64,000 nucleotides of DNA, taken from assembly GCF_009765755.1 (NCBI RefSeq), contig NZ_LMUV01000011.1, forward strand, positions 909,576 to 973,575, written 5' to 3'. A program made the translations under genes and the position numbers. Every line of letters starts with the position of its first letter. Position 1 is the first letter of the stretch. The DNA comes from Rhodanobacter sp. L36. GTDB lineage: Bacteria > Pseudomonadota > Gammaproteobacteria > Xanthomonadales > Rhodanobacteraceae. This document shows, one piece after another, positions 18,851 through 28,652 of this stretch. The notes under the pieces are model-generated. The model made no database searches, was not told the origin of the DNA, and was given only the letters and a program-made list of their open reading frames with translations.

Positions 18851-21800
18851 ATGGCTGAGCGCAGTGCTTCGCAACCCCAACGCCTTGCGGCGAGCCGCGA
18901 CAAAATGGTCGCCCTGTCGCGTTCACGACGCCTGCGCAAGATCACTGTTGTTCTGTTCGCGCTGATACTTCTGTTCGGGTTGTTCGGCTTTCTTGCAGCG
19001 CCTTCGCTCTTCAAGAGCCAGTTGCAGGCGCGACTCGGCGCGATGCTCCATCGCCCGGTCACGGTGGAAGCGGTGCACTTCAATCCGTTCACGCTGAAAC
19101 TGGAACTGGATCATCTGCACATCGGAGATCGCGACGGCATCACATCGTTCGTCGATGTCGATGCGTTGACCATCAATGCCTCGTGGAGCTCGCTGTTTCG
19201 CTTGGCGCCGGTGCTCGATGCGCTCACTGTCACGCATCCGCAGTTGCACATCGTGCGCACGGCGCCGCAGCAGTTCAACTTCTCCGACCTGATCGAACAA
19301 TTCGCCGGCAAGCCCGCTGCGCCCGGTGACAAGCCGGCGCGCTTTTCGCTGTCCAACATCAGCCTGCATGACGGCGACATCCTGCTCGATGACAAGGTGC
19401 AAGGGACAACGCATCACGTCGACCGGCTGGAGCTCGGCCTTCCCTTCATTGCCAACCTGCCGCACGACACCGATGTCTTCGTGAAACCTTTGCTGGCGAT
19501 GCGCGTGGACGGTAGCGCGATGCATGTGGAAGGCCAAACCAAACCATTTGCCGACAGCCTCGAATCGGTGATGAGCTTCGCGCTCGATCATCTCGATCTC
19601 TCGCGCTATCTGGCGTATTCGCCCGTGCCGCTTCCGGTGGTCATACCGCGCGGGCAGTTGTCCGGGCAGTTCGACCTGCACTTCATTTCCACCAAGCCTT
19701 CGCCGCAACTGCGACTCGGCGGAAAACTGCAGCTGGACAACTTCGCTATGACTGCCCGCAACGGCGCACCGATCGTCGAACTCGGCCACGCGGACGTTGC
19801 ACTGGATGATGTCGAGCCGTTGCTGTCGCGTTACCGGATCGGTGCCATGCAGCTCAACCAGCTTGCGTTGCACTACGCGCGACTTGCCGGTGGCCACAGC
19901 AGCATTGATGCATTGATGCCCGAAACGCCCACGCCGAAATCGTCCGAGCCTTCAGCGCACCCGACCGATATGCGCATTGCCGTGCTCACTTTGCAGGATG
20001 CACGCGTCGACTACGCGGACCAGAGCGGACCGAAACCAGCGAGTCTCGCACTCGACCATCTGCATGGCAGCGTGCGAGGCCTTTCCACTCTGGCAGCGCC
20101 CGCGTCAATCATCGATCTGACCACGCAACTTGCAGGCGGAACAGTCACGCTCGGCGGCAAACTCGATATGGCAGCGAGCCGTTATGTCGGCCCGGTGAAT
20201 ATCAAAGGCGTTTCGATTGCGCCGCTGTTGGCACTTGCGCCGCCGATGCTCGATGCCGAAATGACCAGCGGGAATGTGGATGCCAACGTCGCGCTGCAAG
20301 CGCACTGGGGCAAGACATTCAATGTGCAAGTTGCCCCGACAACCATCACTGTCAACAACCTTGCCTTGGTCCGTCGTGGACGCACGCCGGTCGCCTGGCA
20401 AACGCTCGGCGTCAACATTGCGAGCGTCGATCTGGCCACCAGCACAGCGCAGATCGATAGTGTCTCGTTGCATGGCATGAAGCTTGATGCACAACGTTCG
20501 CGCGAAGGCCGCATTGATCTGACCGAGCTGATGGCGAAGTCGCCCTCGACATCGCCTGCGCGCCGCGGCAACGCTCGCCATCCCGCGACGACATCACCGG
20601 CGTGGCACTGGAACATCCATCACTTCAACGTTGACGCAAGCACCATCGCCTTCAAGGACATGAGCGCCGCCGGCAAACCCGCGAGCTTCACCATCAAGGC
20701 CGACAAGTTCAGCGTCGATGGTCTGTCGGACAACATGCGGCTGCCGCTGAAGATCGACCTCGGCGGCGGCATCGGCCGCGGTAGTTATCGCGTGATCGGC
20801 ACGCTGAAACCGCAGCCGCTCGATGCGGATGTGCGCATCAACACCACGCGACTCGATGTGGCTTCGCTGCAATCGCTGATCACGGTGCCATTGAACGTAC
20901 GCATCTCGAGCGCGCTGGTCAGCGTTAACGGCCGTGTGCAATATCGCGATCACAAGCCAGCCGCGCTGATCAGTTATCACGGCCAGCTGACGTTGGGTCG
21001 GGTACGCGTGCAGGACAAACTCAGCGATAACGATTTCCTGCGTTGGAACGCGCTCACGGCACGAGGCCTCGATGTGCGGGTGGGCGAGAACACGCCAAAG
21101 GTATCGATTGCCGGATTGTCGCTCGACGACTTCTACGCGCGCGTGATTGTCAACGCCAACGGCCGGCTGAATCTGCAGGACGTGGTGAGCAATCCATCCA
21201 CGGCGCCGGTGTCAGTGACCGCCGTGCAGACGCCAGCTGTCGCTGCGTCGGTTGCACAGGCAAACGCTGCGGCTGCCACGTCGTCGGCCACGCCTGCCGC
21301 AGACGTCCAGATCGGACGGGTCGCGCTTGCTCGCGGCCAGCTCAACTACACCGATAATTTCATCAAGCCCAACTACACCGCGAACATCACCCAGCTCAAC
21401 GGAACCATTGGCGCCTTCGGAACAAAGGCCGGCGGCCCGCCTGCCGAATTGACCCTGCAAGGCAAGCTCGATGACGACGCGCCGGTGGATATCGGCGGAA
21501 CCATCAACCCGCTGGCACCCGTAGCTTTCCTCGATGTCAAAGCGAAAGCCGACGGCGTGGAGTTGACGCATCTTTCGCCGTATTCGGGTAAATACGCCGG
21601 TTACCCGATCACCAAGGGCCGGCTCACGATGGACGTCCATTACCTGCTCGACCAAGGCAAGCTCACGGCGGATAACCACATCTTCATCGATCAATTGACC
21701 TTCGGCGATCGCATCGACGGACCGGGAATCAGCCATCTTCCGGTGAAGCTGGCGGTCGCCTTGCTGAAAGATGCGCAAGGCCGCATCGACGTGCATGTGC

Positions 21801-22474
21801 CGGTATCGGGCTCCTTGAGCGATCCTCATTTCAGCGTCGGTGGCTTGATCTGGCACGCGTTCGTCAATCTCATCGGCCGCGCCATCACCTCGCCTTTCCG
21901 TTTGCTCGCTTCGGCCATGGGCGGCCACCAGCAGGACCTCGGTTATGTCGAATTCGCGCCGGGTTCGAGCGGAATCGATGCGCAAGCGCAATCGCGGCTT
22001 GGCGGAATCGTGAAAATTCTCAACGAAAAACCGTCGCTGAAGCTGGACGTAACCGGGCGTGTCGATCGCAAGGTCGACGAAGCCGGTTTGCGCAAGGTTA
22101 CGGTGGACGATCTGATTCAGGCGGAAGCTTCCGATCATGCGGATGACGACGCGCCCAAAGGCAAGCTGAGCGCCGACGATGTCGACAAAAATCTCAAGCG
22201 TGCCTACAAACATGCAAAGTTCAAAAAAGAACGCGATCTCATTGGGCTGACCAAATCGCAACCACCCGAGGTGATGCGAAAGATGCTCGAGGAAAACGTG
22301 GCGGTTGATGACGATGCCATGCGACACCTGGCGGAGCGTCGCGCGAGTGCGGTTCGTCAATGGCTGCACGGCAAGGTCGACGACAAGCGCTTGTTCGAAC
22401 TGGCACCGAAGCTGGACAGCAAGAGTATCGACGACAATGGCAAGACCACACGCGTGGATTTCGGACTGCACTGA
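18851..22474 (+). CDS. DUF748/AsmA-like giant envelope protein
   Basis: This protein of about 1,207 residues has a short basic N-terminus, one membrane helix (about 30-50, LFGLFGFLA) and a very long periplasmic part. That part has repeated beta-rich units typical of DUF748 and AsmA/YhdP-like proteins, which are thought to form lipid-conducting grooves between the membranes. The region from about residue 1030 (YVEFAPGSSGIDAQAQSRL) resembles the OmpA-like end common in DUF748 proteins. The last 120 residues are highly charged. ATG 18851 has GGAG 9 nt upstream; ATGs at 18827 and 18905 are alternatives. It is flanked by tdh and kbl, all on the plus strand. Phospholipid transport is a family-level inference. 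Confidence 0.88.
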   Translation: MAERSASQPQRLAASRDKMVALSRSRRLRKITVVLFALILLFGLFGFLAAPSLFKSQLQARLGAMLHRPVTVEAVHFNPFTLKLELDHLHIGDRDGITSFVDVDALTINASWSSLFRLAPVLDALTVTHPQLHIVRTAPQQFNFSDLIEQFAGKPAAPGDKPARFSLSNISLHDGDILLDDKVQGTTHHVDRLELGLPFIANLPHDTDVFVKPLLAMRVDGSAMHVEGQTKPFADSLESVMSFALDHLDLSRYLAYSPVPLPVVIPRGQLSGQFDLHFISTKPSPQLRLGGKLQLDNFAMTARNGAPIVELGHADVALDDVEPLLSRYRIGAMQLNQLALHYARLAGGHSSIDALMPETPTPKSSEPSAHPTDMRIAVLTLQDARVDYADQSGPKPASLALDHLHGSVRGLSTLAAPASIIDLTTQLAGGTVTLGGKLDMAASRYVGPVNIKGVSIAPLLALAPPMLDAEMTSGNVDANVALQAHWGKTFNVQVAPTTITVNNLALVRRGRTPVAWQTLGVNIASVDLATSTAQIDSVSLHGMKLDAQRSREGRIDLTELMAKSPSTSPARRGNARHPATTSPAWHWNIHHFNVDASTIAFKDMSAAGKPASFTIKADKFSVDGLSDNMRLPLKIDLGGGIGRGSYRVIGTLKPQPLDADVRINTTRLDVASLQSLITVPLNVRISSALVSVNGRVQYRDHKPAALISYHGQLTLGRVRVQDKLSDNDFLRWNALTARGLDVRVGENTPKVSIAGLSLDDFYARVIVNANGRLNLQDVVSNPSTAPVSVTAVQTPAVAASVAQANAAAATSSATPAADVQIGRVALARGQLNYTDNFIKPNYTANITQLNGTIGAFGTKAGGPPAELTLQGKLDDDAPVDIGGTINPLAPVAFLDVKAKADGVELTHLSPYSGKYAGYPITKGRLTMDVHYLLDQGKLTADNHIFIDQLTFGDRIDGPGISHLPVKLAVALLKDAQGRIDVHVPVSGSLSDPHFSVGGLIWHAFVNLIGRAITSPFRLLASAMGGHQQDLGYVEFAPGSSGIDAQAQSRLGGIVKILNEKPSLKLDVTGRVDRKVDEAGLRKVTVDDLIQAEASDHADDDAPKGKLSADDVDKNLKRAYKHAKFKKERDLIGLTKSQPPEVMRKMLEENVAVDDDAMRHLAERRASAVRQWLHGKVDDKRLFELAPKLDSKSIDDNGKTTRVDFGLH

Positions 22475-22528
22475 GCGCCTGGAACGGCGTCATGCAAATC
22501 GATGATGCCGTCGACGGTTTTCCACGGC

Positions 22529-22559
22529 TGGAGAAAGGCTCACAATCAGCCTTTCTCCA
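22529..22559 (+). promoter_or_regulatory. Perfect 12-bp hairpin in the kbl leader
   Basis: TGGAGAAAGGCT pairs exactly with AGCCTTTCTCCA around a 7-nt loop, ending 15 nt before the kbl ATG. There is no T run. It may end DUF748 transcripts or act in the kbl leader by influencing ribosome access; both are inferences. Confidence 0.55.
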
Positions 22560-22574
22560 CCACGCGGATCAACC

Positions 22575-23774
22575 ATGAGCTACCCGGGCCAGACACGTTT
22601 CAGCAGTGAACTCGATGCGATCCGCGAGCAAGGCCTGTTCAAGGCCGAACGCGTCATCATTTCGCCGCAGTCCGCCGAAATCGAACTGGAAGGCGGCCGC
22701 AAGGTGCTCAACTTTTGCGCCAACAACTATCTCGGGCTGGCCGACAATGCCGAGGTGATCCAGGCCGCCAAGGACGCGCTGGATTCCCACGGATTCGGCA
22801 TGGCGTCGGTACGTTTCATCTGCGGCACGCAGGATCTGCACAAGCAACTGGAGGCGCAGATTGCGAAGTTCTTCGGCACCGAGGAAACGATTCTCTACGC
22901 GGCCTGTTTCGACGCCAACGGCGGTTTGTTCGAACCATTGCTCGGCGAAGAGGACGCCGTCATTTCCGACGCACTGAACCATGCATCGATCATCGACGGC
23001 ATTCGTCTATGCAAGGCAAAACGATTCCGTTACGCCAACAGCGACATGGCCGATCTCGAGGCGCAGCTGAAGGCCGCCGATGCAGCGGGGGCGCGCACCA
23101 AGCTGATTACCACCGATGGCACATTTTCCATGGACGGTTTTATCGCGCCGCTGGATCAGATCACCGCGCTTGCGAAGAAATATAACGCCCTCGTGCACAT
23201 CGACGAATGTCATTGCACTGGTTTTCTTGGTGATACCGGACGTGGCTCGGCCGAAGTGCACGACGTCATGGACAAGATAGACATCTTCACCGGCACGCTG
23301 GGTAAAGCGCTTGGCGGAGCGCTTGGCGGCTTTACCACCGGGCGCAAGGAAGTCGTGGAAATGCTTCGCCAGCGATCGCGCCCCTATCTGTTTTCCAACT
23401 CCTTGCCGCCGCATGTCGTCGCGGCAGGGATCAAGGTATTCGACATGCTGGAGTCGGCAGGCGACCTGCGCGAAAAGCTCAAACAGAACACCAGTTATTT
23501 CCGCGAGCGGATGACGGCCGCAGGATTCGATATCAAGCCGGGCGTGCACCCGATCGTGCCGGTGATGATGTACGACGCGAAGAAAGCGCAGGCGATGGCT
23601 GCAGGACTGCTGGAAGAAGGGATTTACGTCACGGGATTCTTTTTCCCGGTGGTTCCACAAGGTCAGGCACGTATTCGCACGCAGATGAGCGCCGCACATA
23701 CACAAGCCCATCTTGACCAAGCCATCGCGGCGTTTACCAAGGTCGGCCGCGCCTTGGGCGTGATCAGCGACTGA
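22575..23774 (+). CDS. kbl: 2-amino-3-ketobutyrate CoA ligase (glycine C-acetyltransferase)
   Basis: Kbl is a PLP enzyme of the alpha-oxoamine synthase family that cleaves 2-amino-3-ketobutyrate with CoA to glycine and acetyl-CoA, completing the Tdh route of threonine degradation. The 399-residue length is typical. Visible motifs are [13 protein letters not shown] near the N-terminus, [22 protein letters not shown], and the PLP-lysine region [14 protein letters not shown]. No good Shine-Dalgarno is visible; a strong hairpin sits just upstream. Confidence 0.97.
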   Translation: MSYPGQTRFSSELDAIREQGLFKAERVIISPQSAEIELEGGRKVLNFCANNYLGLADNAEVIQAAKDALDSHGFGMASVRFICGTQDLHKQLEAQIAKFFGTEETILYAACFDANGGLFEPLLGEEDAVISDALNHASIIDGIRLCKAKRFRYANSDMADLEAQLKAADAAGARTKLITTDGTFSMDGFIAPLDQITALAKKYNALVHIDECHCTGFLGDTGRGSAEVHDVMDKIDIFTGTLGKALGGALGGFTTGRKEVVEMLRQRSRPYLFSNSLPPHVVAAGIKVFDMLESAGDLREKLKQNTSYFRERMTAAGFDIKPGVHPIVPVMMYDAKKAQAMAAGLLEEGIYVTGFFFPVVPQGQARIRTQMSAAHTQAHLDQAIAAFTKVGRALGVISD

Positions 23775-23810
23775 CCGCAGCCACATTTCCGATGCAAGCG
23801 TCGCGGAGAG

Positions 23811-24584
23811 TCAAACCGTGGCGCGCGTGTCCAGTGCCACGATTTCGTCGGGACTCAGTCGTCGCCATTGTCCTTTTCCCAGTTCACCCAGCGTCAGCGG
23901 GCCGACGGCCACACGGATCAGCCTGAGAACCTCGAAATCTAGGGCTGCAAGCAATCGCCTTATATGGCGGTTGCGACCCTCGTCGAGCACGATTTCCAGC
24001 CACGCGTTTTTCTCTCCGACGCGGAGCAGCTTCACTTGTTTGGCGCTCAGAAAATCTTCTGCGTCGCTTACTCCCTCGCGCATCGCGTGGAGATCAGAAG
24101 CATTCGGAAGGCCCACTATCTGTACGTGATAGGTCTTGTCCAAGTGAGTTGCCGGATCAGTGACTCCGGCTGACCACACCGTATCGTTGCTCAGCAGCAA
24201 CAGCCCTTCACTGGCCTTGTCCAGTCGCCCCACCGGCCCCAGCCATGGCAAACCGGCATCCGCGAGGCTCGTATAAACCGTGTCCCGGCTTTGTTCGTCG
24301 GACGCGCTCACGATCAACCCACGCGGCTTGTTGAACATGACGTGGATTCGTTCGACCGATGCCACCGGTTTGCCGTCGACACTGACTGCCTGGCGATGCA
24401 TCTGTGTGGGGTGCTGGGGATCGCGGACGATACGGCCATTCAAAGCTACCCTGCCCTCGCGTACCCATTGTTCGGCCTGACTGCGCGAGCAGATACCCAG
24501 CTTGGACAGTACACGCGCCAGACCATGGTTTGCCTGTCGTTGGCTGGACTGCGCTGCGGGAGAAAGTGGACGGGGCATCGCCAT
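23811..24584 (-). CDS. RsuA/RluE-family rRNA pseudouridine synthase
   Basis: This 257-residue protein has an N-terminal S4 RNA-binding domain (about 22-70, [20 protein letters not shown]) and a pseudouridine synthase domain with the catalytic-aspartate motif [14 protein letters not shown]. The C-terminal [13 protein letters not shown] is the usual family signature. It isomerises a uridine in rRNA; which one (RsuA, RluB, RluE or RluF position) cannot be told. A second pseudouridine synthase, rluB, is at 52.1 kb. Two in-frame ATGs (24584 and 24578) are possible starts. It converges on kbl with 36 nt between stops. Confidence 0.88.
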   Translation of the reverse strand: MAMPRPLSPAAQSSQRQANHGLARVLSKLGICSRSQAEQWVREGRVALNGRIVRDPQHPTQMHRQAVSVDGKPVASVERIHVMFNKPRGLIVSASDEQSRDTVYTSLADAGLPWLGPVGRLDKASEGLLLLSNDTVWSAGVTDPATHLDKTYHVQIVGLPNASDLHAMREGVSDAEDFLSAKQVKLLRVGEKNAWLEIVLDEGRNRHIRRLLAALDFEVLRLIRVAVGPLTLGELGKGQWRRLSPDEIVALDTRATV

Positions 24585-24675
24585 AGCCTATCGAAAGTCG
24601 GAGTGGCGCACGATTCCTTCCTTGGTTAACTACTTCAGCGAGGTGCCTCACGATCTTCTCGCGCCAAAAACAAGC

Positions 24676-24709
24676 AAAAAAAAACCCGGCCGGAGCCGGG
24701 TTCTTTTTT
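24676..24709 (-). terminator. Rho-independent terminator of the OmpA-type porin gene
   Basis: An 8-bp stem AACCCGGC/GCCGGGTT (24683-24690 with 24695-24702) is flanked by A9 on the left and CT6 on the right, so it could work in both directions. It lies 30 nt past the minus-strand porin stop. Confidence 0.88.
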
Positions 24710-24731
24710 ACTTCAGATCACTCAGGTTCGA

Positions 24732-25868
24732 TTACTGCTGAACCTGCAGTTCCGTGCGACGGTTCTGAGCGCGACCGCTATCCGTGGCGTTGTCACCGAT
24801 CGGATTGTTCTCACCGTGCCCGATTGGACCTTCCAGACGGCTGGCATCGATGCCGTGGCCAGTCAGGTAGTCGTACACGATCTTGGCGCGACGCTCGGAG
24901 AGGCTCTGGTTATATGCGTCGGAGCCCTTCGAGTCGGTGTAACCAGCAACGGTCACGTGCACCTGCGGGTAACGCTGCAGGGTATCGACAGCCTGGTTCA
25001 GAACCGCGATCGAATCGGCGCTCGGCTCAGCCAGCGACTTGGCGATGTTGGTCTCACCCTTCTTCGGGCGATCGAACTTGAAGTTCACGCCGCGCAGGTC
25101 GATGACGACCTTCTGCGGGCAACCGTCAGGACCAACGATCGTGCCGGCAGCGGTACCCGGGCACTTGTCGTCGCAGTTGTTCACGCCGTCCTTGTCGTCG
25201 TCCATGGTCGAGCAATCAGGCGGGGGCGGAGTCGCGGCGACCGGAGCAGCGGGAGCTGCAGCCGGGGCGCCGAAACGCGAAACAATGCTCAAGCCCAGGA
25301 ACCAGTCGCCGTAGCCATTCTCGCGCGGCTGGGTCTTGTCGTCCCAGTCGTAGCGATAGCCGGCTTCAACGCGGAAGTCGGAGCTGTCGGTGATGGTCTT
25401 CGACAGACCGGCGCCCAGTTCAGCGGCCGGGGACCAACCGCTGTCGCCAGCGGAGTGGTGCTGGCTGCCCATGACGGCTGCCAGGACGTATGGACGCCAA
25501 GCAGTCCAGCTACCCGCGTAGAAGCGGGCAGCAACGCCGTAGTTGTTGTTGGACCACTTGCCGTTGCCGGCATCGACATCACGGCTGGTGCGGTCGGCGA
25601 ACAAATCGAGCGACACGTTGTTACCGATGAAGCGACCCACGCCCAAGCCGTAATAGACCTGGCGGCTGTTGGTGTTGCGATCGGTATCGTTGTAGTAGCC
25701 ACCAACGGTCGGAGCAATGTACCAACGACCGTCGTAGCTGGACGTGGCCATATCCGAAGATGCGCTATCGGCAGCCGGAGCTGCTGGAGCGGTGGTGTCC
25801 TGCGCATGAACGGCACCTACGCCGCCCAGGGCCAGCGCGATCAGAAAATACAAGCCCTTACGTTTCAT
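24732..25868 (-). CDS. OmpA family outer-membrane porin
   Basis: This 378-residue outer-membrane protein starts at ATG 25868 after AGGAGA. A signal peptide ends at AVHAQ (about residue 23). An Ala/Pro/Ser-rich stretch is followed by an eight-strand-like beta-barrel (about 45-210). A calcium-binding thrombospondin-3-like segment (DDDKDGVNNCDDKCPG) comes next, then a C-terminal OmpA peptidoglycan-binding domain with GYTDSKGSDAYNQSLSERRA. It anchors the outer membrane to the cell wall. A 301-nt leader and promoter region upstream suggests substantial regulation of an abundant protein. Confidence 0.93.
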   Translation of the reverse strand: MKRKGLYFLIALALGGVGAVHAQDTTAPAAPAADSASSDMATSSYDGRWYIAPTVGGYYNDTDRNTNSRQVYYGLGVGRFIGNNVSLDLFADRTSRDVDAGNGKWSNNNYGVAARFYAGSWTAWRPYVLAAVMGSQHHSAGDSGWSPAAELGAGLSKTITDSSDFRVEAGYRYDWDDKTQPRENGYGDWFLGLSIVSRFGAPAAAPAAPVAATPPPPDCSTMDDDKDGVNNCDDKCPGTAAGTIVGPDGCPQKVVIDLRGVNFKFDRPKKGETNIAKSLAEPSADSIAVLNQAVDTLQRYPQVHVTVAGYTDSKGSDAYNQSLSERRAKIVYDYLTGHGIDASRLEGPIGHGENNPIGDNATDSGRAQNRRTELQVQQ

Positions 25869-26169
25869 CAGGTGTCTCCTCAATTATTAGGTTTTCGCGT
25901 CCGTTCAACCCCAACCGGAAATCGCGCGTCAGAACTGAACTTACGTCATTCAGAGCTTTTATAAGCCCCTGCTTGGCGTCTCTGCCAGAAGCGGGGAGAG
26001 TGTAGCAAAATCGTTAAGTAGATGGCGCTTTAACATCTTATCAACTATTTCTCGGTGAGAGTTCATTCAGGAACTTCAGTCAGGAAATCGCTGCAACCAG
26101 TTTCGTACTAAAGCGTGACCGAGCCGTATACAAATCCCCGTCGTGTTTAATTTTCCACTCACACCGTCT
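25869..26169. other. Intergenic leader and promoter region of the OmpA-type gene
   Basis: These 301 bases have no supportable gene. They are AT-rich relative to the flanks, with several -10-like hexamers on the minus strand (for example TATAAA near 25960), but none has a convincing -35. A long 5' untranslated region for the porin mRNA, possibly targeted by small RNAs with Hfq, is plausible but unproven. Confidence 0.5.
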
Positions 26170-27627
26170 TTACAGCGTGAAAAGGCTCAGGAACTGATGA
26201 AGAGGCATATCGTCGAGATGCTTTGAATCCCGAGTTACGTCAAGGATCGCTTTCGCGCGATGGCTCGGAAGATGTCCGCGAATAGCCGCCTCGAATTTCT
26301 GCAGCAGCACGGGGATGCCTTCGGCTCGGCGCTTGCGATGCCCGATGGGATAGTCGATCGACACCCTGTTCGTGCTGCTCCCATCCTTGAAAAACACCTG
26401 CACCGAGTTGCCGATGTAACGTTTTTGAGGATCGAAATAATCCTTGGTGAATTGAGCGTTCTCGCTGACGACCATCTTTTCGCGCAGCGCATCGATCCGA
26501 GGGTCGAATGCAATGTCGTCGTTGTAGTCATCCGCCTGGAGCCGGCCAAAGATCAGTGGCACGGCGACCATGTACTGGATGCAGTGATCGCGATCCGCAT
26601 AGTTCGCCAGCGGACCGGTCTTGTCGATGATGCGGCAACCCGCCTCCTGGGTTTCGATCACGATCTTCTCGATCTGGTCGATCCTTCCGGCTACCTGCGA
26701 GTGAAGCTGCATGGCGCACTCGACGGCCGTTTGCGCGTGGAACTCGGCCGGATAGCTGATCTTGAACAGCACGTTTTCCATGACATAGCTGCCGAACGGG
26801 CGTTCGAATTCGAACGACTTGCCTTTGAACGCCACGTCATAGAAGCCCCAGGTTTTGGCACTGAGCGCGGACGGATACCCGACCGCCCCACGATAGACCG
26901 CGTTGATCGCGTGAGTGACAGCGCGCCGACAGGCATCGCCGGCTGCCCAGCTCTTGCGTGGTCCGGTGTTCGGTGCGTGGCGATAGGTCCGCAAAGCGCC
27001 ATTGTCGATCCAGCTGTGCGAAACCGCGGTGGTGATCTGTTCCTTGTCGCCACCGAGCATCGCCGTCGCAACGGCGGTAGAGGCAAGCCGCACCAGAATG
27101 ACGTGGTCCTGTCCTACCCGGTTGAAACTGTTGAGCAACGCATAGCAGCCTTGGATTTCATGAGCCTTGATCGCGTAGCCCAGCACGTCACGAACCGTCA
27201 GCGGCTGCCCTCCTTCGCGTTCGGCCTTGCGGCTGAGGTAATCGCCCACCGCGAGAATGGCGCCGAGATTGTCCGAAGGATGGCCCCACTCCGCCGCCAG
27301 CCACGTGTCGTTGAAATCGAGCCAGCGAATCTGCGTTCCGATCGCGAATGCTGCCTGTGCAGGATCCAGCTCATGGCTGGTTCCCGGCACGCGTGCGCCG
27401 CCTGACATGGTTGCGCCCGGCACGATCGGGCCCAGATGCTTCACACACTCGGGAAACTTCATCGCCAGCATCGCGGTCGACAGCGAATCAAGCAGCATGT
27501 AGCGCGCGGTGTCATAGGCTTCCGTCGAATCGATCTGGTAGTCGGCAACGTAATTGGCGATATCGACCAGAGGTTGATCGGGATCGGGACGGACAGCGGA
27601 ACGGATGTCGTGCGCACTCATGGACAT
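26170..27627 (-). CDS. prpD: 2-methylcitrate dehydratase (MmgE/PrpD family)
   Basis: PrpD dehydrates 2-methylcitrate in the methylcitrate cycle that turns propionyl-CoA into pyruvate and succinate. The 485-residue length and family segments fit: LLDSLSTAMLA, IRWLDFNDTWLAAEWGHPSDN, and the C-terminal KRRAEGIP region. It is an iron-free dehydratase, unlike AcnD. It lies close to prpC and prpB but is separated from them by the riboswitch-controlled TerC gene on the opposite strand. ATG 27627 and ATG 27621 are both possible starts. The prpF and acnD genes are not in this window. Confidence 0.92.
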   Translation of the reverse strand: MSMSAHDIRSAVRPDPDQPLVDIANYVADYQIDSTEAYDTARYMLLDSLSTAMLAMKFPECVKHLGPIVPGATMSGGARVPGTSHELDPAQAAFAIGTQIRWLDFNDTWLAAEWGHPSDNLGAILAVGDYLSRKAEREGGQPLTVRDVLGYAIKAHEIQGCYALLNSFNRVGQDHVILVRLASTAVATAMLGGDKEQITTAVSHSWIDNGALRTYRHAPNTGPRKSWAAGDACRRAVTHAINAVYRGAVGYPSALSAKTWGFYDVAFKGKSFEFERPFGSYVMENVLFKISYPAEFHAQTAVECAMQLHSQVAGRIDQIEKIVIETQEAGCRIIDKTGPLANYADRDHCIQYMVAVPLIFGRLQADDYNDDIAFDPRIDALREKMVVSENAQFTKDYFDPQKRYIGNSVQVFFKDGSSTNRVSIDYPIGHRKRRAEGIPVLLQKFEAAIRGHLPSHRAKAILDVTRDSKHLDDMPLHQFLSLFTL

Positions 27628-27732
27628 ATCTCGATGCGGAAAACCGCCATTTTAGCCGACACGCACATCGAGGATGCACTGCGGTGAACCTTGACCGCAC
27701 CGATATCCACCGCAACAATCGGGACAACCATC

Positions 27733-27850
27733 CCAAAGGGGAGTAGTTCCCTGCGCAATACAACGTGCAGGTGCGATGACCGTCAACACGGGCGACGCCT
27801 CGCTCCGGTCATCGCGGTAGCCAAGCTGCGAACGAGACTTTTGTGGTGAG
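27733..27850 (+). ncRNA. yybP-ykoY (manganese) riboswitch upstream of the TerC gene
   Basis: The leader holds the conserved parts of this class in order: AAAGGGGAGTAG (27735-27746), GTCAACACGGGC (27782-27793) and GAACGAGACTTTTG (27830-27843). Helix-forming segments lie between them. In this class the first and last blocks form the Mn2+-binding loops. It ends about 55-60 nt before the TerC start. These riboswitches commonly control TerC/Alx-type manganese exporters and switch genes on when Mn2+ is high. The match is by eye to the known consensus. Confidence 0.85.
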
Positions 27851-27904
27851 CACGGACCGCGCGCGTTCGTGTTCACTGCATTGTCCGCCGCGCATGGAAC
27901 GCTC

Positions 27905-28588
27905 ATGAACCTCATCGTCAGCGACTTTCTCTCCGGCCTCCTGGCCATCATCCTGCTCGATCTGGTGCTTGCCGGCGACAACGCCATTGTCATCGCCATG
28001 GCCGCCAGTCGACTGCCGAAGGCATTGCAGAAAAAGGCCATTTTCTGGGGCACGTTCGGCGCCATCGCCGTGCGCTTCGCATTGACGGCCGTGGTCGTCT
28101 ATCTATTGAAGCTGCCTGGTTTGATGCTGGCGGGCGGGCTGGTGCTGCTGCCGATCGCCTGGAAACTGCTTCGTCATGATGATGAGGCGGATCCCGTAGT
28201 CGACACGGCCAGCTCTTTCTGGAGTGCACTGCGAACGATCGTCGTCGCTGACGCCTTGATGGGCCTGGATAACGTGCTCGCCATCGCTGGCGCCTCCAAA
28301 GGACACTTGAATCTGGTCATCATCGGATTGCTCATCAGCGTGCCGCTGATCGTGTGGGGTTCGACGCTGATACTGAAATTGATGGGACGTTTTCCCATCA
28401 TCATGTATATCGGCGCCGGCGCGATCGCTTTCACTGCTGCGCGAATGATCACGCACGATCATTTGCTGATCGGCTGGTTTAGCGCCCATGCACCGCTCAA
28501 GTACGTACTGGATGTCGTGCTCGTTGCGGTCATCTGCGGCAGCGGCTGGTGGAGACAGCACCAACGCAAACCATCGACGCATAGCTGA
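27905..28588 (+). CDS. TerC/Alx family integral membrane protein (probable Mn2+ exporter)
   Basis: This 227-residue protein has about seven membrane helices and the TerC signature acidic pairs within helices: LAGDNAIVIAMA near the start and MGLDNVLAIAG mid-protein. Members export or handle manganese, often with metalation of secreted proteins. I chose ATG 27905 (GGAA 6 nt upstream) over the GTG at 27869, which lies nearer the riboswitch. The yybP-ykoY riboswitch upstream supports a role in manganese homeostasis. It converges on prpC. Confidence 0.92.
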   Translation: MNLIVSDFLSGLLAIILLDLVLAGDNAIVIAMAASRLPKALQKKAIFWGTFGAIAVRFALTAVVVYLLKLPGLMLAGGLVLLPIAWKLLRHDDEADPVVDTASSFWSALRTIVVADALMGLDNVLAIAGASKGHLNLVIIGLLISVPLIVWGSTLILKLMGRFPIIMYIGAGAIAFTAARMITHDHLLIGWFSAHAPLKYVLDVVLVAVICGSGWWRQHQRKPSTHS

Positions 28589-28610
28589 CACCTTTCCGAT
28601 GGCAGGAATG

Positions 28611-28636
28611 AAAACGGGAAGCCGAGGCTTCCCGTT
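28611..28636. terminator. Bidirectional hairpin between the TerC gene and prpC
   Basis: A perfect 11-bp palindromic stem AACGGGAAGCC/GGCTTCCCGTT with a 2-base centre (28613-28636) lies between two convergent stop codons. T runs are short, so termination strength is uncertain. Confidence 0.6.
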
Positions 28637-28652
28637 CTGCAAGCAAGCGTGA

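Noticed and set aside
24816-25964. Long plus-strand open frame across the OmpA-type gene
   Set aside because: It is antisense to a gene with clear OmpA features and shows no signal, motif or ribosome-binding site.
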